DNA of 64,000 nucleotides from Bacillus sp. AZ43 (GCA_004570425.1 SPQJ01000005.1:1-64000), one strand, 5' to 3'. Shown: positions 32,606 through 40,295, counted from the stretch's first letter. Translations and numbers: made by a program. Notes: generated by a model not told the origin, from the sequence alone.

Positions 32606-33346
32606 ATGACGGCGGCTCAAGCAGATGTGGGCAGCGGATCGGCTTCCATGCAGCACCTCGGTGACGTGATGAGTCGTGTCGCACGGGAGCTGCAGGAGGA
32701 GCACGGCCACGTCGAGGCCACGCTGCAGGCCATCGCCACTCAGGCGGTCGGGGTGGTGCCGAATGCGGAGGAGTGCGGCATCAGCTACGTCATCGGGCGG
32801 AAGAAGGTCGAGCCGCGGGCCTCCACCAGCGACCTGCCGCGGAAGGTCGACTCCCTGCAGGAGCGTCTCGGGCAAGGTCCGTGCCTGGACGCAATCTGGG
32901 AGTCCGACCTCGTCCGCGTCGACGACGTCGGAGCCGACCACCGCTGGCCGGAATTCTCTGAGCAGGCGGCAACCCTCGGCGCAGGCAGCATGCTGGCCTT
33001 CCGGCTCTTCGTCGACGGCGACCGACTGGGCGCGCTGAACCTGTACTCCCGCACACCCGGCGCGTTCGACGACGAGTGCCAGGAGATCGGGCAGATGCTC
33101 GCCGCCCACGCCGCAGTAGCGCTGGCCGGCGCCCAGCACGAGGAGCACCTCCGCGCCGGGATGAGCAACCGCGACGTCATCGGGCAGGCCAAGGGGATCC
33201 TGATGGAGCGGCACCGGCTTACCGCCGACCAGGCGTTCGGCGTCCTCACCCGGGTCTCCCAGGAGCTCAACCGCAAGCTCTTCGACGTCGCCCGCGAGGT
33301 GACCGACACCGGCGCAGTGCCCGGCAGGGACCGTCGCCGGGATTGA
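32606..33346 (+). CDS. GAF-ANTAR regulator
   Basis: The protein is 246 aa. A long N-terminal helix leads to a GAF domain at 30-165 ('ECGISYVIGRKKVEPRASTS', 'LGQGPCLDAIWESDLVRVDD'). The ANTAR at 175-232 carries 'SNRDVIGQAKGILMERHRLT' and 'SQELNRKLFDVAREVTDTGA'. It is intact. Its C-terminus is duplicated as a fragment at 8636-8725 on the other side of the island. ANTAR proteins include the nitrate-responsive NasR, but nitrate sensing here is unproven because the sensory domain is GAF, not NIT. Confidence 0.87.
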   Translation: MTAAQADVGSGSASMQHLGDVMSRVARELQEEHGHVEATLQAIATQAVGVVPNAEECGISYVIGRKKVEPRASTSDLPRKVDSLQERLGQGPCLDAIWESDLVRVDDVGADHRWPEFSEQAATLGAGSMLAFRLFVDGDRLGALNLYSRTPGAFDDECQEIGQMLAAHAAVALAGAQHEEHLRAGMSNRDVIGQAKGILMERHRLTADQAFGVLTRVSQELNRKLFDVAREVTDTGAVPGRDRRRD

Positions 33347-33389
33347 CGCCACGCGGTCATCACCGAATGGGAGCCGCCGGCCCGCGAAG

Positions 33390-33659
33390 GTGCGGTCCCC
33401 GGCCACCGAGTCCGACGCAGCCCGGCTCGGCCCCGAGGCGCTGGCGGCGGCCGCCGAGGCCGCACCCGACGGGTTCGCCGGCTTTGACGCAGACTGGGCG
33501 ATCCGCTACGTCAACCCCGCTGGGGCCAGGCTCCGGCAGCACACCCAAGACGAGCTGATGCAGCCTGCAAGCGGTCACCTCGAGGCAGTGGCCGCGCCAT
33601 GGCAGCTCCCCTACGTCACCGGTCCGGCGGACACCCGCTGGTGTGACGTCGAACCCTAG
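33390..33659 (+). pseudogene. Truncated PAS-domain fragment
   Basis: An 89-codon reading from GTG 33390 gives the start of a PAS domain, 'APDGFAGFDADWAIRYVNPA', then 'GARLRQHTQDEL'. The expected remainder of the fold is replaced by unrelated sequence before a stop. It is probably the front end of a PAS signalling protein cut off during island rearrangement. Confidence 0.55.
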
Positions 33660-34111
33660 CCGCAACCTCGACTCCGTCCGACGGGCCTCGTCGTGGCGCG
33701 AGACCACTTTCGTTGACCGGAGTACTACAGGAGCAACACCGGAGAACGCGCTCGGAGCGGGAGCGAAGCGGGTTGAGGTCATGCGGGGCGGGACCCGCGC
33801 GGTCGAGTTCGGTGCGCCGCCCGTAAGGGCGCCCCACTATCTGACGCGCACCCGGGCAGTGCCAATATCCCGTATACGAGGCCTGACCTCCAATGCTTCT
33901 CCAGGGATTCTTCGGTAGCCGATGACGCATCCGAGGCGCCGGCCGGTCTGATGACGGCGGGCGGGCGGTGCTCCCGTTCACTGGAACGAGAGGACTTCTG
34001 GAGCCTCGTTCGCCATCGTTGGACGGGCAGGCAGCAGGCAGCAGGCAGCAACCGCTCCAGCACGGTCCGGGGCCGTGTCAGCGGAGCGGGACAGTTCTGG
34101 AGGAAAGCGAC
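33660..34111. other. Gene-free stretch before the excisionase operon
   Basis: In 452 bp no supportable ORF was found. It is less GC-rich than its surroundings around 33840-33910 (CCAATATCCCGTATACGAG), which suits a promoter. A 7-bp tandem (GGCAGCA, about three copies) lies at about 34030-34050. Its reading frames on both strands lack family features. Confidence 0.5.
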
Positions 34112-34306
34112 ATGGGCGATGCGCAGCTGCTCCACGATGTGCTGGGCACCGATCCCCTGCTGCTGATGCCGGAGGAGGCGGTGCGCATGCTTCGGGCCAG
34201 CTGTGGGACGACCATCCGTCAAAGGCCTCCGACACGGGCGGATGCCGCTCGTGCGGCGCTTCCGATCCATCCCGACGTCATCGCTGATTGGGAGGGATCG
34301 CGGTGA
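34112..34306 (+). CDS. Small protein co-transcribed with the excisionase
   Basis: The protein is 64 aa from ATG 34112 with a strong ribosome site (GGAGGAAAGC). It begins MGDAQLLHDVLGTDPLLLMP; the rest is helical and basic toward the end. Its stop overlaps the start of the excisionase-like gene (GTGA-type coupling), so it belongs to the element's control genes. I do not recognise a family. Confidence 0.5.
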   Translation: MGDAQLLHDVLGTDPLLLMPEEAVRMLRASCGTTIRQRPPTRADAARAALPIHPDVIADWEGSR

Positions 34307-34539
34307 ACCTTGAGGACCTCAGGGCCAGCGGCTCCGCCGTTGTGACCGTCGCGCAGGCGGCCTCGGTATTCGGTGTCGACGTCCGCACGGTGACCCGAGC
34401 CATCGAGAACGGTGACCTGCCGGCGGTCCGGTTGGGTCGACGAGTACTGATCCCACGCCTATCCCTGTTGGCCGTTCTGGGCGTGGTCGTCGACGATACT
34501 GTCGGAGGCCTAAACGACAGCTCTGCCGGTAGCCGGTAG
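34303..34539 (+). CDS. xis: Excisionase-like HTH protein
   Basis: The protein is 78 aa from GTG 34303. It has the MerR/excisionase-type winged helix: 'VTVAQAASVFGVDVRTVTRA' with 'IENGDLPAVRLGRRVLIPR', the typical layout of DNA-binding excisionase-family proteins. It lies 320 bp from attR and would be next to int in a circular form. The last codons run into the 7-bp tandem repeat at 34525-34570, so its C-terminus depends on repeat phase. Confidence 0.8.
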   Translation: MNLEDLRASGSAVVTVAQAASVFGVDVRTVTRAIENGDLPAVRLGRRVLIPRLSLLAVLGVVVDDTVGGLNDSSAGSR

Positions 34540-34570
34540 CCGGTAGCCGGTAGCCGGTAGCCGGTAGCCG
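34525..34570. repeat. 7-bp tandem repeat GCCGGTA, about 6.6 copies
   Basis: Six perfect GCCGGTA units plus GCCG. The first two overlap the 3' end of xis and supply its TAG stop. Such a perfect short array is prone to slippage. Confidence 0.95.
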
Positions 34571-34714
34571 TGCCTCCCACAACGACCCAGCTGATCGCAA
34601 CCAGGACGGTCAGCGGCAGTACCGCCAACTCGCCGCCCAGCCGACAACGCGTCGTCTGCGTGGGGTGGCATACCCCAAGGCCGACCGGTCCGGAGTCGGG
34701 TCCGCGAAGGATCG

Positions 34715-34738
34715 CTTCGTGATACTCCGCGTGATACT
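34715..34738. other. Candidate integrase arm-type site (right)
   Basis: CTTCGTGATACTCCGCGTGA followed by TACT: two GTGATAC copies. It is the same as 7254-7275 apart from one inserted base. It lies 120 bp inside attR. Confidence 0.5.
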
Positions 34739-34857
34739 GCCGTCGGCGCATTAGGGGGTATCTGGATGCAATTCCAGGTCGTCTCGGGTCTCTAACGAAG
34801 ATCAAAAGCGCAGGTCAAGGCATCAGGACGCACCTAGATGCTGACCTGCGGACAGGA

Positions 34858-34879
34858 GTTCAAGTCCCCCCTCGGACAC
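34858..34879 (+). repeat. attR: distal copy of the 22-bp direct repeat
   Basis: Identical to 7167-7188. It is only the 3' part of a tRNA, preceded by unrelated sequence, so it is not a functional tRNA gene. It marks the right end of the island. Confidence 0.85.
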
Positions 34880-34886
34880 CGAGTCG

Positions 34887-34918
34887 AACCCCCACGGCCT
34901 CACTGGCCGATGGGGGTT
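34887..34918 (+). terminator. Original tRNA-Leu terminator, now displaced by the island
   Basis: AACCCCCA/TGGGGGTT (8 bp) and an inner CGGCC/GGCCG stem form a strong hairpin 8 bp after attR. In the uninterrupted chromosome it would lie directly after tRNA-Leu. Confidence 0.65.
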
Positions 34919-34951
34919 CCTCCGTTCCTGGCATGGTCGCGGTGCCGGCTG

Positions 34952-35806
34952 CTAGTTCCGGTTGAGGCCGTACTGCCGGGACAGGAGCGCCCGCTTGTAA
35001 TGGGCCTCCGCCGCGTCGACCTCCGCGGTAGTCGCACTCGGGCCGAAGACACGCAGGATGCTGAAGACGAAGTGCCGACGGTGAGTCACGTCGATCTCAG
35101 CGAGTTCGCGAAGCGCGACGTTGCCGCCGTGGCCGTCGCGGGCGTACGCGCTCCACCGACCCAGGAGGCGCTCAGTGCCGTCCGCTTTCCCGACGTACAG
35201 CTCGCCGCTGCTGGCGTCTGCGACGAGGTAGATGCCCTGGACGGCGGCGAGCGCTGTCCTCCACTCCACGTATCGCGAGTCCTCGGCGATGGCCAACAGC
35301 TCGTCGTACGTGACGAGGACTTTGTCGAAGCCCGGAAACGGCACTCGGGCAGGGTCGGCGATCTCGACCACCGGCATCTGATCGGCCTTCGCGCCTGCCT
35401 TGGCCCAGTTGATCGTGTCGTTCGACCACTCGATGACGAGCCGGTTCCGAAGCGACACGAGGACGCCCGACGGGTGGAGATCGAAATACCGCAGGGCGTC
35501 GGTGCGCTCGGCGAGAACTTCTCCCCTGTTCTCGTACGCCGTGAGGAAACGGGACCGCCGCTTGCCGTCCGCCATGAAGTTGAGCCACAAGGCAGGCGGA
35601 TCTCTGGGGATCTTGCTCTGCCGGAGCGCTTGGGCTCGGGAGTAGGTGAGGACGTTCTCGATCGTGGCGTCCTGGGGGCCGGTGAGGCCGTCGGGGCTGT
35701 AGGTGTGCCGGACGAGGAGCACGTCGTCCGTTGCGATGCCCGCCACGCTCAGTAGGTCCGCGAGGGTCAGGTCGCCGCGCAAGGAGGACGTCTCGATCTG
35801 CCGCAT
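34952..35806 (-). CDS. GIY-YIG domain protein
   Basis: The protein is 284 aa. Residues 190-250 carry a GIY-YIG nuclease-like fold: 'VQGIYLVADASSGELYVGKA' with 'LLGRWSAYARDGHGGN' after it, then 'HRRHFVFSILRVF' and a Glu-bearing helix (AEAHYKRAL). The first 180 residues are an uncharacterised N-terminal domain. Such two-part proteins are widespread and of unknown role; possible nuclease activity is not proven. It is the first gene beyond attR and converges on the island. Confidence 0.7.
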   Translation of the reverse strand: MRQIETSSLRGDLTLADLLSVAGIATDDVLLVRHTYSPDGLTGPQDATIENVLTYSRAQALRQSKIPRDPPALWLNFMADGKRRSRFLTAYENRGEVLAERTDALRYFDLHPSGVLVSLRNRLVIEWSNDTINWAKAGAKADQMPVVEIADPARVPFPGFDKVLVTYDELLAIAEDSRYVEWRTALAAVQGIYLVADASSGELYVGKADGTERLLGRWSAYARDGHGGNVALRELAEIDVTHRRHFVFSILRVFGPSATTAEVDAAEAHYKRALLSRQYGLNRN

Positions 35807-35966
35807 GATCCGAACCTACGGGCCGCGCCAGGATGGGGAACGGCCTGCCCTGGCCCCCTGGCCGCGAGGGTTCGTGCGCCCTGCAGCCGGCCGTGGCCGT
35901 GGTGCCCGCTGCCCGATCGGCGTCCCCGGTATGCGTGCCGTGGCTCACGGCCACCGCCGCTGGCAG

Positions 35967-35982
35967 ATACCCCCCGGGGTAT
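35967..35982. promoter_or_regulatory. CsoR/CstR-family operator
   Basis: ATACCCC-CC-GGGGTAT is a perfect inverted repeat with 7-bp arms, ending 14 bp before the repressor ATG. The G/C tract flanked by AT is the operator type bound by CsoR/CstR-family repressors, here in autoregulatory position. Confidence 0.75.
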
Positions 35983-35996
35983 GTACCGTCGATGTC

Positions 35997-36263
35997 ATGG
36001 ACATCCCCCCGGGCGAGCTCGCGGACGTCGTCAAGCGGCTCAAGCGCATCGAAGGTCAGATCGGCGGCATCGTCCGCATGATCGAGGACGGCCGAGACTG
36101 CTCGGCCGTCGTCACGCAGCTCGCCGCTGCTTCCAAGGCGCTGAGCAAGGCGGGCTTCGCCGTCGTCTCGACCGGGATGCGCTACTGCTCGACCAACGAG
36201 GAGAGCGAGACGCGCGAGGTCGACCTGCGCGAGCTGGAGCGCCTGTTCCTCTCGCTCGCCTGA
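35997..36263 (+). CDS. cstR: CstR-like persulfide-sensing repressor (CsoR family)
   Basis: The protein is 88 aa, all-helical DUF156/CsoR family (VVKRLKRIEGQIGGIVRMIE). In copper-sensing CsoR the ligands are Cys-x24-His-x3-Cys. Here C35 and C64 keep the two-cysteine spacing, but the His position is Gly (G60). Loss of His with both Cys kept is what distinguishes the persulfide sensor CstR. The downstream MBL-rhodanese and TauE genes are typical CstR targets. Confidence 0.8.
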   Translation: MDIPPGELADVVKRLKRIEGQIGGIVRMIEDGRDCSAVVTQLAAASKALSKAGFAVVSTGMRYCSTNEESETREVDLRELERLFLSLA

Positions 36264-36284
36264 CCCCCCGGATCGGTCACCGCC

Positions 36285-36407
36285 GTCTGCCGCAGCGGCG
36301 GGCGCGGCTCGCAGGCTGCCGCCTTCCTCGCCGGCCAGGGCTAGGACGTGGCCGACCTCGAGGGCACCGCGACCCGGTGGATCGCCGAAGGCCGACCGAC
36401 GGCCTGA
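36285..36407 (+). pseudogene. Rhodanese C-terminal remnant
   Basis: The frame reads 'VCRSGGRGSQAAAFLAGQG', then TAG, then 'DVADLEGTATRWIAEGRPTA' and TGA. The catalytic Cys loop (CRSGGR) and end of a rhodanese are recognisable; the internal TAG sits where Tyr is usual. The front of the domain is missing. It is a relic of a sulfurtransferase between cstR and the MBL-rhodanese gene. Confidence 0.75.
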
Positions 36408-36466
36408 CAGGCCCTTCGATTCCACCTCCTGATACCCCTGCCCCGTACCGTACAAGGGAGAGTTCC

Positions 36467-37846
36467 GTGCAGATCGACGTCATCGAGACCCCCGGGCTCG
36501 GCGACCGCAGCTACCTGATCACCGCCGACGGCGTCGGCGTCGTCGTCGACCCCCAGCGCGACATCGACCGCGTGCTCGCCCTCGCCCGAGACCGGGACGT
36601 CCGCCTCACGCACGTGCTGGAGACCCACCTGCACAACGACTACCTGACCGGCGGACTGGAGCTCGCCGCGACGGTGGGCGCGCACTACGTCGTCCCCGCC
36701 GGCGACACCGTCGCCTACGAGCGGGTACCCGCCGCCGACGGCGAGGTGCTCGTGGCCGGTCCCATGCGGCTGCGCGTGCTGCACACCCCCGGTCACACCC
36801 ACCACCACGTCAGCTACGTGCTCGCCGACGCCGACGGCGAGGTGGGGGCGGTCTTCACCGGCGGCTCCATGCTCTACGGCTCGACCGGCCGCACCGATCT
36901 CGTCGGGCCTGAGCACACCGACGAGCTCACGCACGCCCAGTACCACTCGGTGCGCCGGCTGGCCGAGGAGCTGCCGGCCGGGACGCCGGTGTTCCCGACC
37001 CACGGATTCGGCAGCTTCTGCTCGGCCACCCCGACCAGCGGCGAGTCCTCCACGGTCGGCGAGCAGGCGGCGGTGAACCCGGCGCTCACCCAGGACGAGC
37101 AGTCGTTCGTCGACCAGCTGATCGCCGGCCTCACCGCGATCCCCGCCTGGTACAGCCACATGGGCCCGGGCAACGCCGCCGGACCGGCCCCCGTGGACCT
37201 GTCCGCGCCGCAGGTGGCCGAGCCGGCCGACCTGGCGGCCCGGCTGGCCGCCGGTGAGTGGGTCATCGACCTGCGCACCCGGACCGCCTTCGCCGCCGGC
37301 CACCTGCCCGGTGCGCTGAACTTCGAGCTGGCGATCGCCAACTTCGTCACCTACGTCGGCTGGCTCGTCCCGTGGGGCGCACCGCTGACCCTGCTCGGCG
37401 AGACCGAGCAGCAGGTGGCCGACGCCCGCCGCGAGCTCGTCCGCATCGGCCTCGACCGGCTGGCCGGTGCCGCGGTCGGCAGCCCCGAGGAACTCGCCCC
37501 CGGCCGGGAGCTGTCCTCCTACCCGGTCAGCGACTTCGCCGGGCTGGCGGCGGCCATGGCCGCCGACCCCGAGCTGGTGGTCGTGGACGCGCGCCGCGCC
37601 GACGAGCGGGCCGGCGGCGGCGTGCGCGGCTCCCGGCACATCCCGATCCACGAGCTGGCCGACCGCATCGACGAGGTCCCGGACGGCGCCGTGTGGGTGT
37701 ACTGCGGCTCGGGCTACCGCGCGTCGATCGCCGCCTCTCTGCTGGCCCGCGCCGGGCGCCGGCCCGTGCTCGTCGACGGCGGCTACGGCGACCCCGACAC
37801 CGGCGCGGCGGCCGTCGGTCTGCACGCCGACGTCGCCCTCCGCTGA
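36467..37846 (+). CDS. cstB: MBL-fold persulfide dioxygenase/rhodanese (CstB-like)
   Basis: The protein is 459 aa from GTG 36467 (AGGGAGAG site). Residues 1-240 are a metallo-beta-lactamase domain of the ETHE1/persulfide dioxygenase type: 'THLHNDYLTGG', 'VLHTPGHTHHHVSYVL' and 'FPTHGFGSFCSA' supply the iron ligands. Two rhodanese domains follow: the first (about 255-335) lacks a catalytic Cys; the second (365-455) has C413 in 'VYCGSGYRAS'. It oxidises low-molecular-weight persulfides and transfers sulfur, relieving sulfide stress. Confidence 0.85.
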   Translation: MQIDVIETPGLGDRSYLITADGVGVVVDPQRDIDRVLALARDRDVRLTHVLETHLHNDYLTGGLELAATVGAHYVVPAGDTVAYERVPAADGEVLVAGPMRLRVLHTPGHTHHHVSYVLADADGEVGAVFTGGSMLYGSTGRTDLVGPEHTDELTHAQYHSVRRLAEELPAGTPVFPTHGFGSFCSATPTSGESSTVGEQAAVNPALTQDEQSFVDQLIAGLTAIPAWYSHMGPGNAAGPAPVDLSAPQVAEPADLAARLAAGEWVIDLRTRTAFAAGHLPGALNFELAIANFVTYVGWLVPWGAPLTLLGETEQQVADARRELVRIGLDRLAGAAVGSPEELAPGRELSSYPVSDFAGLAAAMAADPELVVVDARRADERAGGGVRGSRHIPIHELADRIDEVPDGAVWVYCGSGYRASIAASLLARAGRRPVLVDGGYGDPDTGAAAVGLHADVALR

Positions 37847-37879
37847 CCTACCGCCCACCCGACCACGAGGAGACACCCC

Positions 37880-38047
37880 ATGTGCCGAGCAGTTGCCTGC
37901 ACGACCTGCGGCAAGACGACGTGGGCCGGCTGCGGCCAGCACGTCGACCAGGTGATGGCCCGCGTGCCCAGCGCCCAGCGGTGCCCCGGTCACCCCCGAC
38001 CGGAGCGCTCGGGCGGCTGGTTGAGCAAGCTCCTCAGCCGCCGCTGA
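37880..38047 (+). CDS. Small cysteine-rich protein in the persulfide operon
   Basis: The protein is 55 aa from ATG 37880 with a GAGGAGACA ribosome site. Six Cys: C2, C7, C10, C18, C35 and a CxxC-like 'CTTCGKTTWAGCGQHVDQVM', then 'RCPGHP'. This looks like a tiny zinc-ribbon or thiol-carrying protein. It lies between cstB and the TauE exporter with short gaps, so it is probably co-expressed in sulfur stress. The family is known only as hypothetical actinobacterial proteins. Confidence 0.7.
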   Translation: MCRAVACTTCGKTTWAGCGQHVDQVMARVPSAQRCPGHPRPERSGGWLSKLLSRR

Positions 38048-38075
38048 TCGCGGCCTCACCCTCCGCGGCAGCCCG

Positions 38076-38861
38076 ATGATCGCCCTCCCGATCGGCATCG
38101 GCCTGGTCATCGGCGCCCTCGTCGGGCTGCTCGGCGGAGGGGGCTCCATCCTCGCGGTGCCGGCGTTGGTCTACCTCGCCGGCCAGGGCCTGCCGCAGGC
38201 GGTCGCCACCTCGCTGCTCGTCGTCGGCATCACCGCAGTCGTGGCGGTGCTGCCACGACTACGGCGACGGCAGGTCGCCTGGCGGATCGCCCTCCTGTTC
38301 GGCGCGGCAGGCGCCGCCACGGCGTTCGCCGGCGCCGCGGTCAACAGGGCGCTGCCCGAAGCGGTCACCCTCGCGCTGTTCGCCGCGCTGATGATCGCCG
38401 CCGGCGTGCGCATGCTCCAGGAGAAGCCGGCCACGGGCACCGCCTGCACCGTGGAGAGCGGCCGCGTGAACTGGCGGCGGTGCCTGCCGCGCACGCTGGC
38501 CGGGGGCCTCGTCGTCGGATTCCTGACCGGCCTGCTGGGCGTCGGCGGCGGCTTCCTCATCATCCCGGTGCTGGTCCTGGCTCTCGGCCTGCCCATGCCG
38601 ACGGCCGTCGGCACATCCCTGGTCGTGATGACCATCAACTCCGCAGCGGGCTTCGCCGCGCACATCGGCGAGGTGTCCCTCGACATCCCGATCACCGCCG
38701 CCTTCACGGCCGCAGCCGTCGTCGCCGCCTCCGTCTCCGGACGTCTGGGCGCCCGTACCGGTGCGGGGCGCCTTCGACGGTGGTTCGCCTGGCTGGTGCT
38801 CGCCGTGGCCGCGCTCATCGCCGGGCAGCTGCTGACCGATCTCGTCGCGTCATCGGCGTGA
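38076..38861 (+). CDS. Sulfite exporter TauE/SafE family protein
   Basis: The protein is 261 aa with eight membrane helices in two repeats. Each repeat opens with the TauE signature: '[20 protein letters not shown]' and '[20 protein letters not shown]'. It probably exports sulfite or related sulfur oxyanions formed by the persulfide dioxygenase. It is the last gene of the cstR-cstB locus. Confidence 0.88.
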   Translation: MIALPIGIGLVIGALVGLLGGGGSILAVPALVYLAGQGLPQAVATSLLVVGITAVVAVLPRLRRRQVAWRIALLFGAAGAATAFAGAAVNRALPEAVTLALFAALMIAAGVRMLQEKPATGTACTVESGRVNWRRCLPRTLAGGLVVGFLTGLLGVGGGFLIIPVLVLALGLPMPTAVGTSLVVMTINSAAGFAAHIGEVSLDIPITAAFTAAAVVAASVSGRLGARTGAGRLRRWFAWLVLAVAALIAGQLLTDLVASSA

Positions 38862-38936
38862 CGCTGCCCGTGCCACCCGCCGCGATCGCTCCCCCGGGGG
38901 GCACGCCGGCCGCATGGTCGGTCGCAGGCCTCCGCG

Positions 38937-39335
38937 TCAGCCGCCGGCGGCCAGGCGTCGGCCCATCTGCTCGTGCACGACCTGGATCCCCTGCAGCGGC
39001 CGCATCATGACGCGGAACTCGACGATCCGCCCCGTCTGATCGAGCCGGATGATGTCGACACCGTTGACGTACTTGCCCTCCACGGTCGTCTCGAACTCCA
39101 GCACCGCGGTGTCCCCGGAGAGGACCTGCTTCGTGTACCGGAAGGCCCCTGCGGGCCCTCCGGCCAGAGCCCGGGACGCCGCCTCGAGGTACTGCGTCGT
39201 GACGGGCTTCCCGCGCTGCGGCGTGTAGACCACCGGCGAGTAGAAGACGACGTCGTCGGCGAGCAGTTCCTCGAGACCGCCGGGGAGCTCCCCCGCCAGG
39301 TACCGGTGCCAGCGGGCGATCACGTCCTCGATCAC
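38937..39335 (-). CDS. SnoaL/NTF2-like protein
   Basis: The protein is 132 aa from GTG 39335, overlapping the stop of the upstream epimerase gene by 4 bp. The NTF2-like fold is recognised from '[20 protein letters not shown]', '[19 protein letters not shown]', and '[20 protein letters not shown]'. Members are isomerases, cyclases or binding proteins; the substrate here is unknown. Confidence 0.8.
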   Translation of the reverse strand: MIEDVIARWHRYLAGELPGGLEELLADDVVFYSPVVYTPQRGKPVTTQYLEAASRALAGGPAGAFRYTKQVLSGDTAVLEFETTVEGKYVNGVDIIRLDQTGRIVEFRVMMRPLQGIQVVHEQMGRRLAAGG

Positions 39336-40261
39336 GGGGCCTCCTCCTCTGCGGTGGGCGGTCGCGTCAGACCCTGGCGCAGTTCGTCCAGGGCCTGCGC
39401 CAGGTCCACCCGGGGCGCCCAGCCCCACTCCCGGGCGCGGTCGGTGCGCAGCCGGCCCGTCCAGACCGGCTCGTCGGTCCACTCGGGCGCGACGCCGAGC
39501 GCGTCGGTCACGGTGCCCAGGTAGTCGCGCCAGGTGGCGGGCTCGCCCGCGACGATGACCGGGGTCGTGCTCCCGGCCACCGGGCCGCGCTCCGGGTCGT
39601 CGGCGGTCGCGACGGCCCCGGTGGCGACGTCGGCGATCAACGCCGCCAGGTCGTGGACGTGCACCCAGGGCCAGCTCTTCGCCGGGTTGGCCCGGCGATC
39701 GCCGTCCCGGATGTCCCGCGGCCGCAACGTGTTCCAGACCGACGTCCCGCCCGGGCCCAGGATGGCCGGCGGGCGGACCAGCACGGTCGTGAGACCGCCC
39801 ACCTGCGCCAGCGCGGCGTCGGTGGCGTTCTTGGTGTCGGGGTAGTCGCCGCTGCCCTCGGGCAGGAGGGCGCCGTCCTCCGCGATGTCCCCGACGCCGG
39901 CCGAGCGGTCGTACACCCCGGCCGTGGACACGTGCACGAGACGGGCGACGCCGGCGTCCCGGGCGGCCCGGGCGAGCACCGGGGTCCCCTCGGCGCCCAC
40001 CCGGTGCTGCACGTCCCGGGGCGAGCCCATCGGATGCACGGTCGTGACCACCGCGTCGGCGCCTTCGGTCACCGCGCGGGCGAGGCCCTCGTCGGCGAAG
40101 TCGCCGACGTGCTCGGTCAGCCCGTCGAGCGCGGGCGCGCTGCCGGACCGCCGGACGACGGCGCGCACGCGCGCCGACCGCTCGGCGAGCGCCCGGCACA
40201 CCGCGGCACCCACCAGTCCGTTCGCACCGGTCACGACGACGACGGGAGTGGACGTGCCCAT
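39332..40261 (-). CDS. NAD(P)-dependent epimerase/dehydratase-like protein
   Basis: The protein is about 309 aa, an extended SDR: 'VVVVTGANGLVGAAVCRALA' as nucleotide loop, then 'VSTAGVYDRS'. The usual YxxxK is only partly matched by 'DYPDTKNATD' (Tyr and Lys present). The C-terminal domain has 'NPAKSWPWVHVHDLAALIAD'. Start is at 40261 or 40270. It is coupled to the SnoaL-like gene; the two may act on one substrate. Confidence 0.8.
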   Translation of the reverse strand: MGTSTPVVVVTGANGLVGAAVCRALAERSARVRAVVRRSGSAPALDGLTEHVGDFADEGLARAVTEGADAVVTTVHPMGSPRDVQHRVGAEGTPVLARAARDAGVARLVHVSTAGVYDRSAGVGDIAEDGALLPEGSGDYPDTKNATDAALAQVGGLTTVLVRPPAILGPGGTSVWNTLRPRDIRDGDRRANPAKSWPWVHVHDLAALIADVATGAVATADDPERGPVAGSTTPVIVAGEPATWRDYLGTVTDALGVAPEWTDEPVWTGRLRTDRAREWGWAPRVDLAQALDELRQGLTRPPTAEEEAP

Positions 40262-40295
40262 GCCGCCCACCCTGCCAGCGAGGTGCCGGAGGTGC

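Larger units (their letters stand above)
7167..34879. mobile_element. Integrative genomic island in tRNA-Leu carrying nitrate/nitrite respiration genes
   Basis: The boundaries are two identical 22-bp copies of the tRNA 3' end (GTTCAAG...CTCGGACAC). A tyrosine integrase sits at the tRNA end and reads toward it. An excisionase-like HTH gene sits at the far end. Near-identical candidate integrase arm sites lie inside both ends. On circularisation int and xis would become neighbours, as in actinobacterial integrative elements and prophages. No replication, conjugation or phage structural genes were found, so the element is probably only excisable, or a remnant mobilised by other means. Confidence 0.8.

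Noticed and set aside
34525-34570. CRISPR array
   Set aside because: Head-to-tail 7-bp units without spacers; no cas genes in the window.
34858-34879. Second tRNA-Leu gene
   Set aside because: Only the 3' T-arm and acceptor strand are present; upstream sequence cannot form the D or anticodon arms. It is attR.
36431-36450. Second CstR operator before cstB (GATACCCCTGCCCCGTACC)
   Set aside because: Only the left ATACCCC half is present; the GGGGTAT half is missing.
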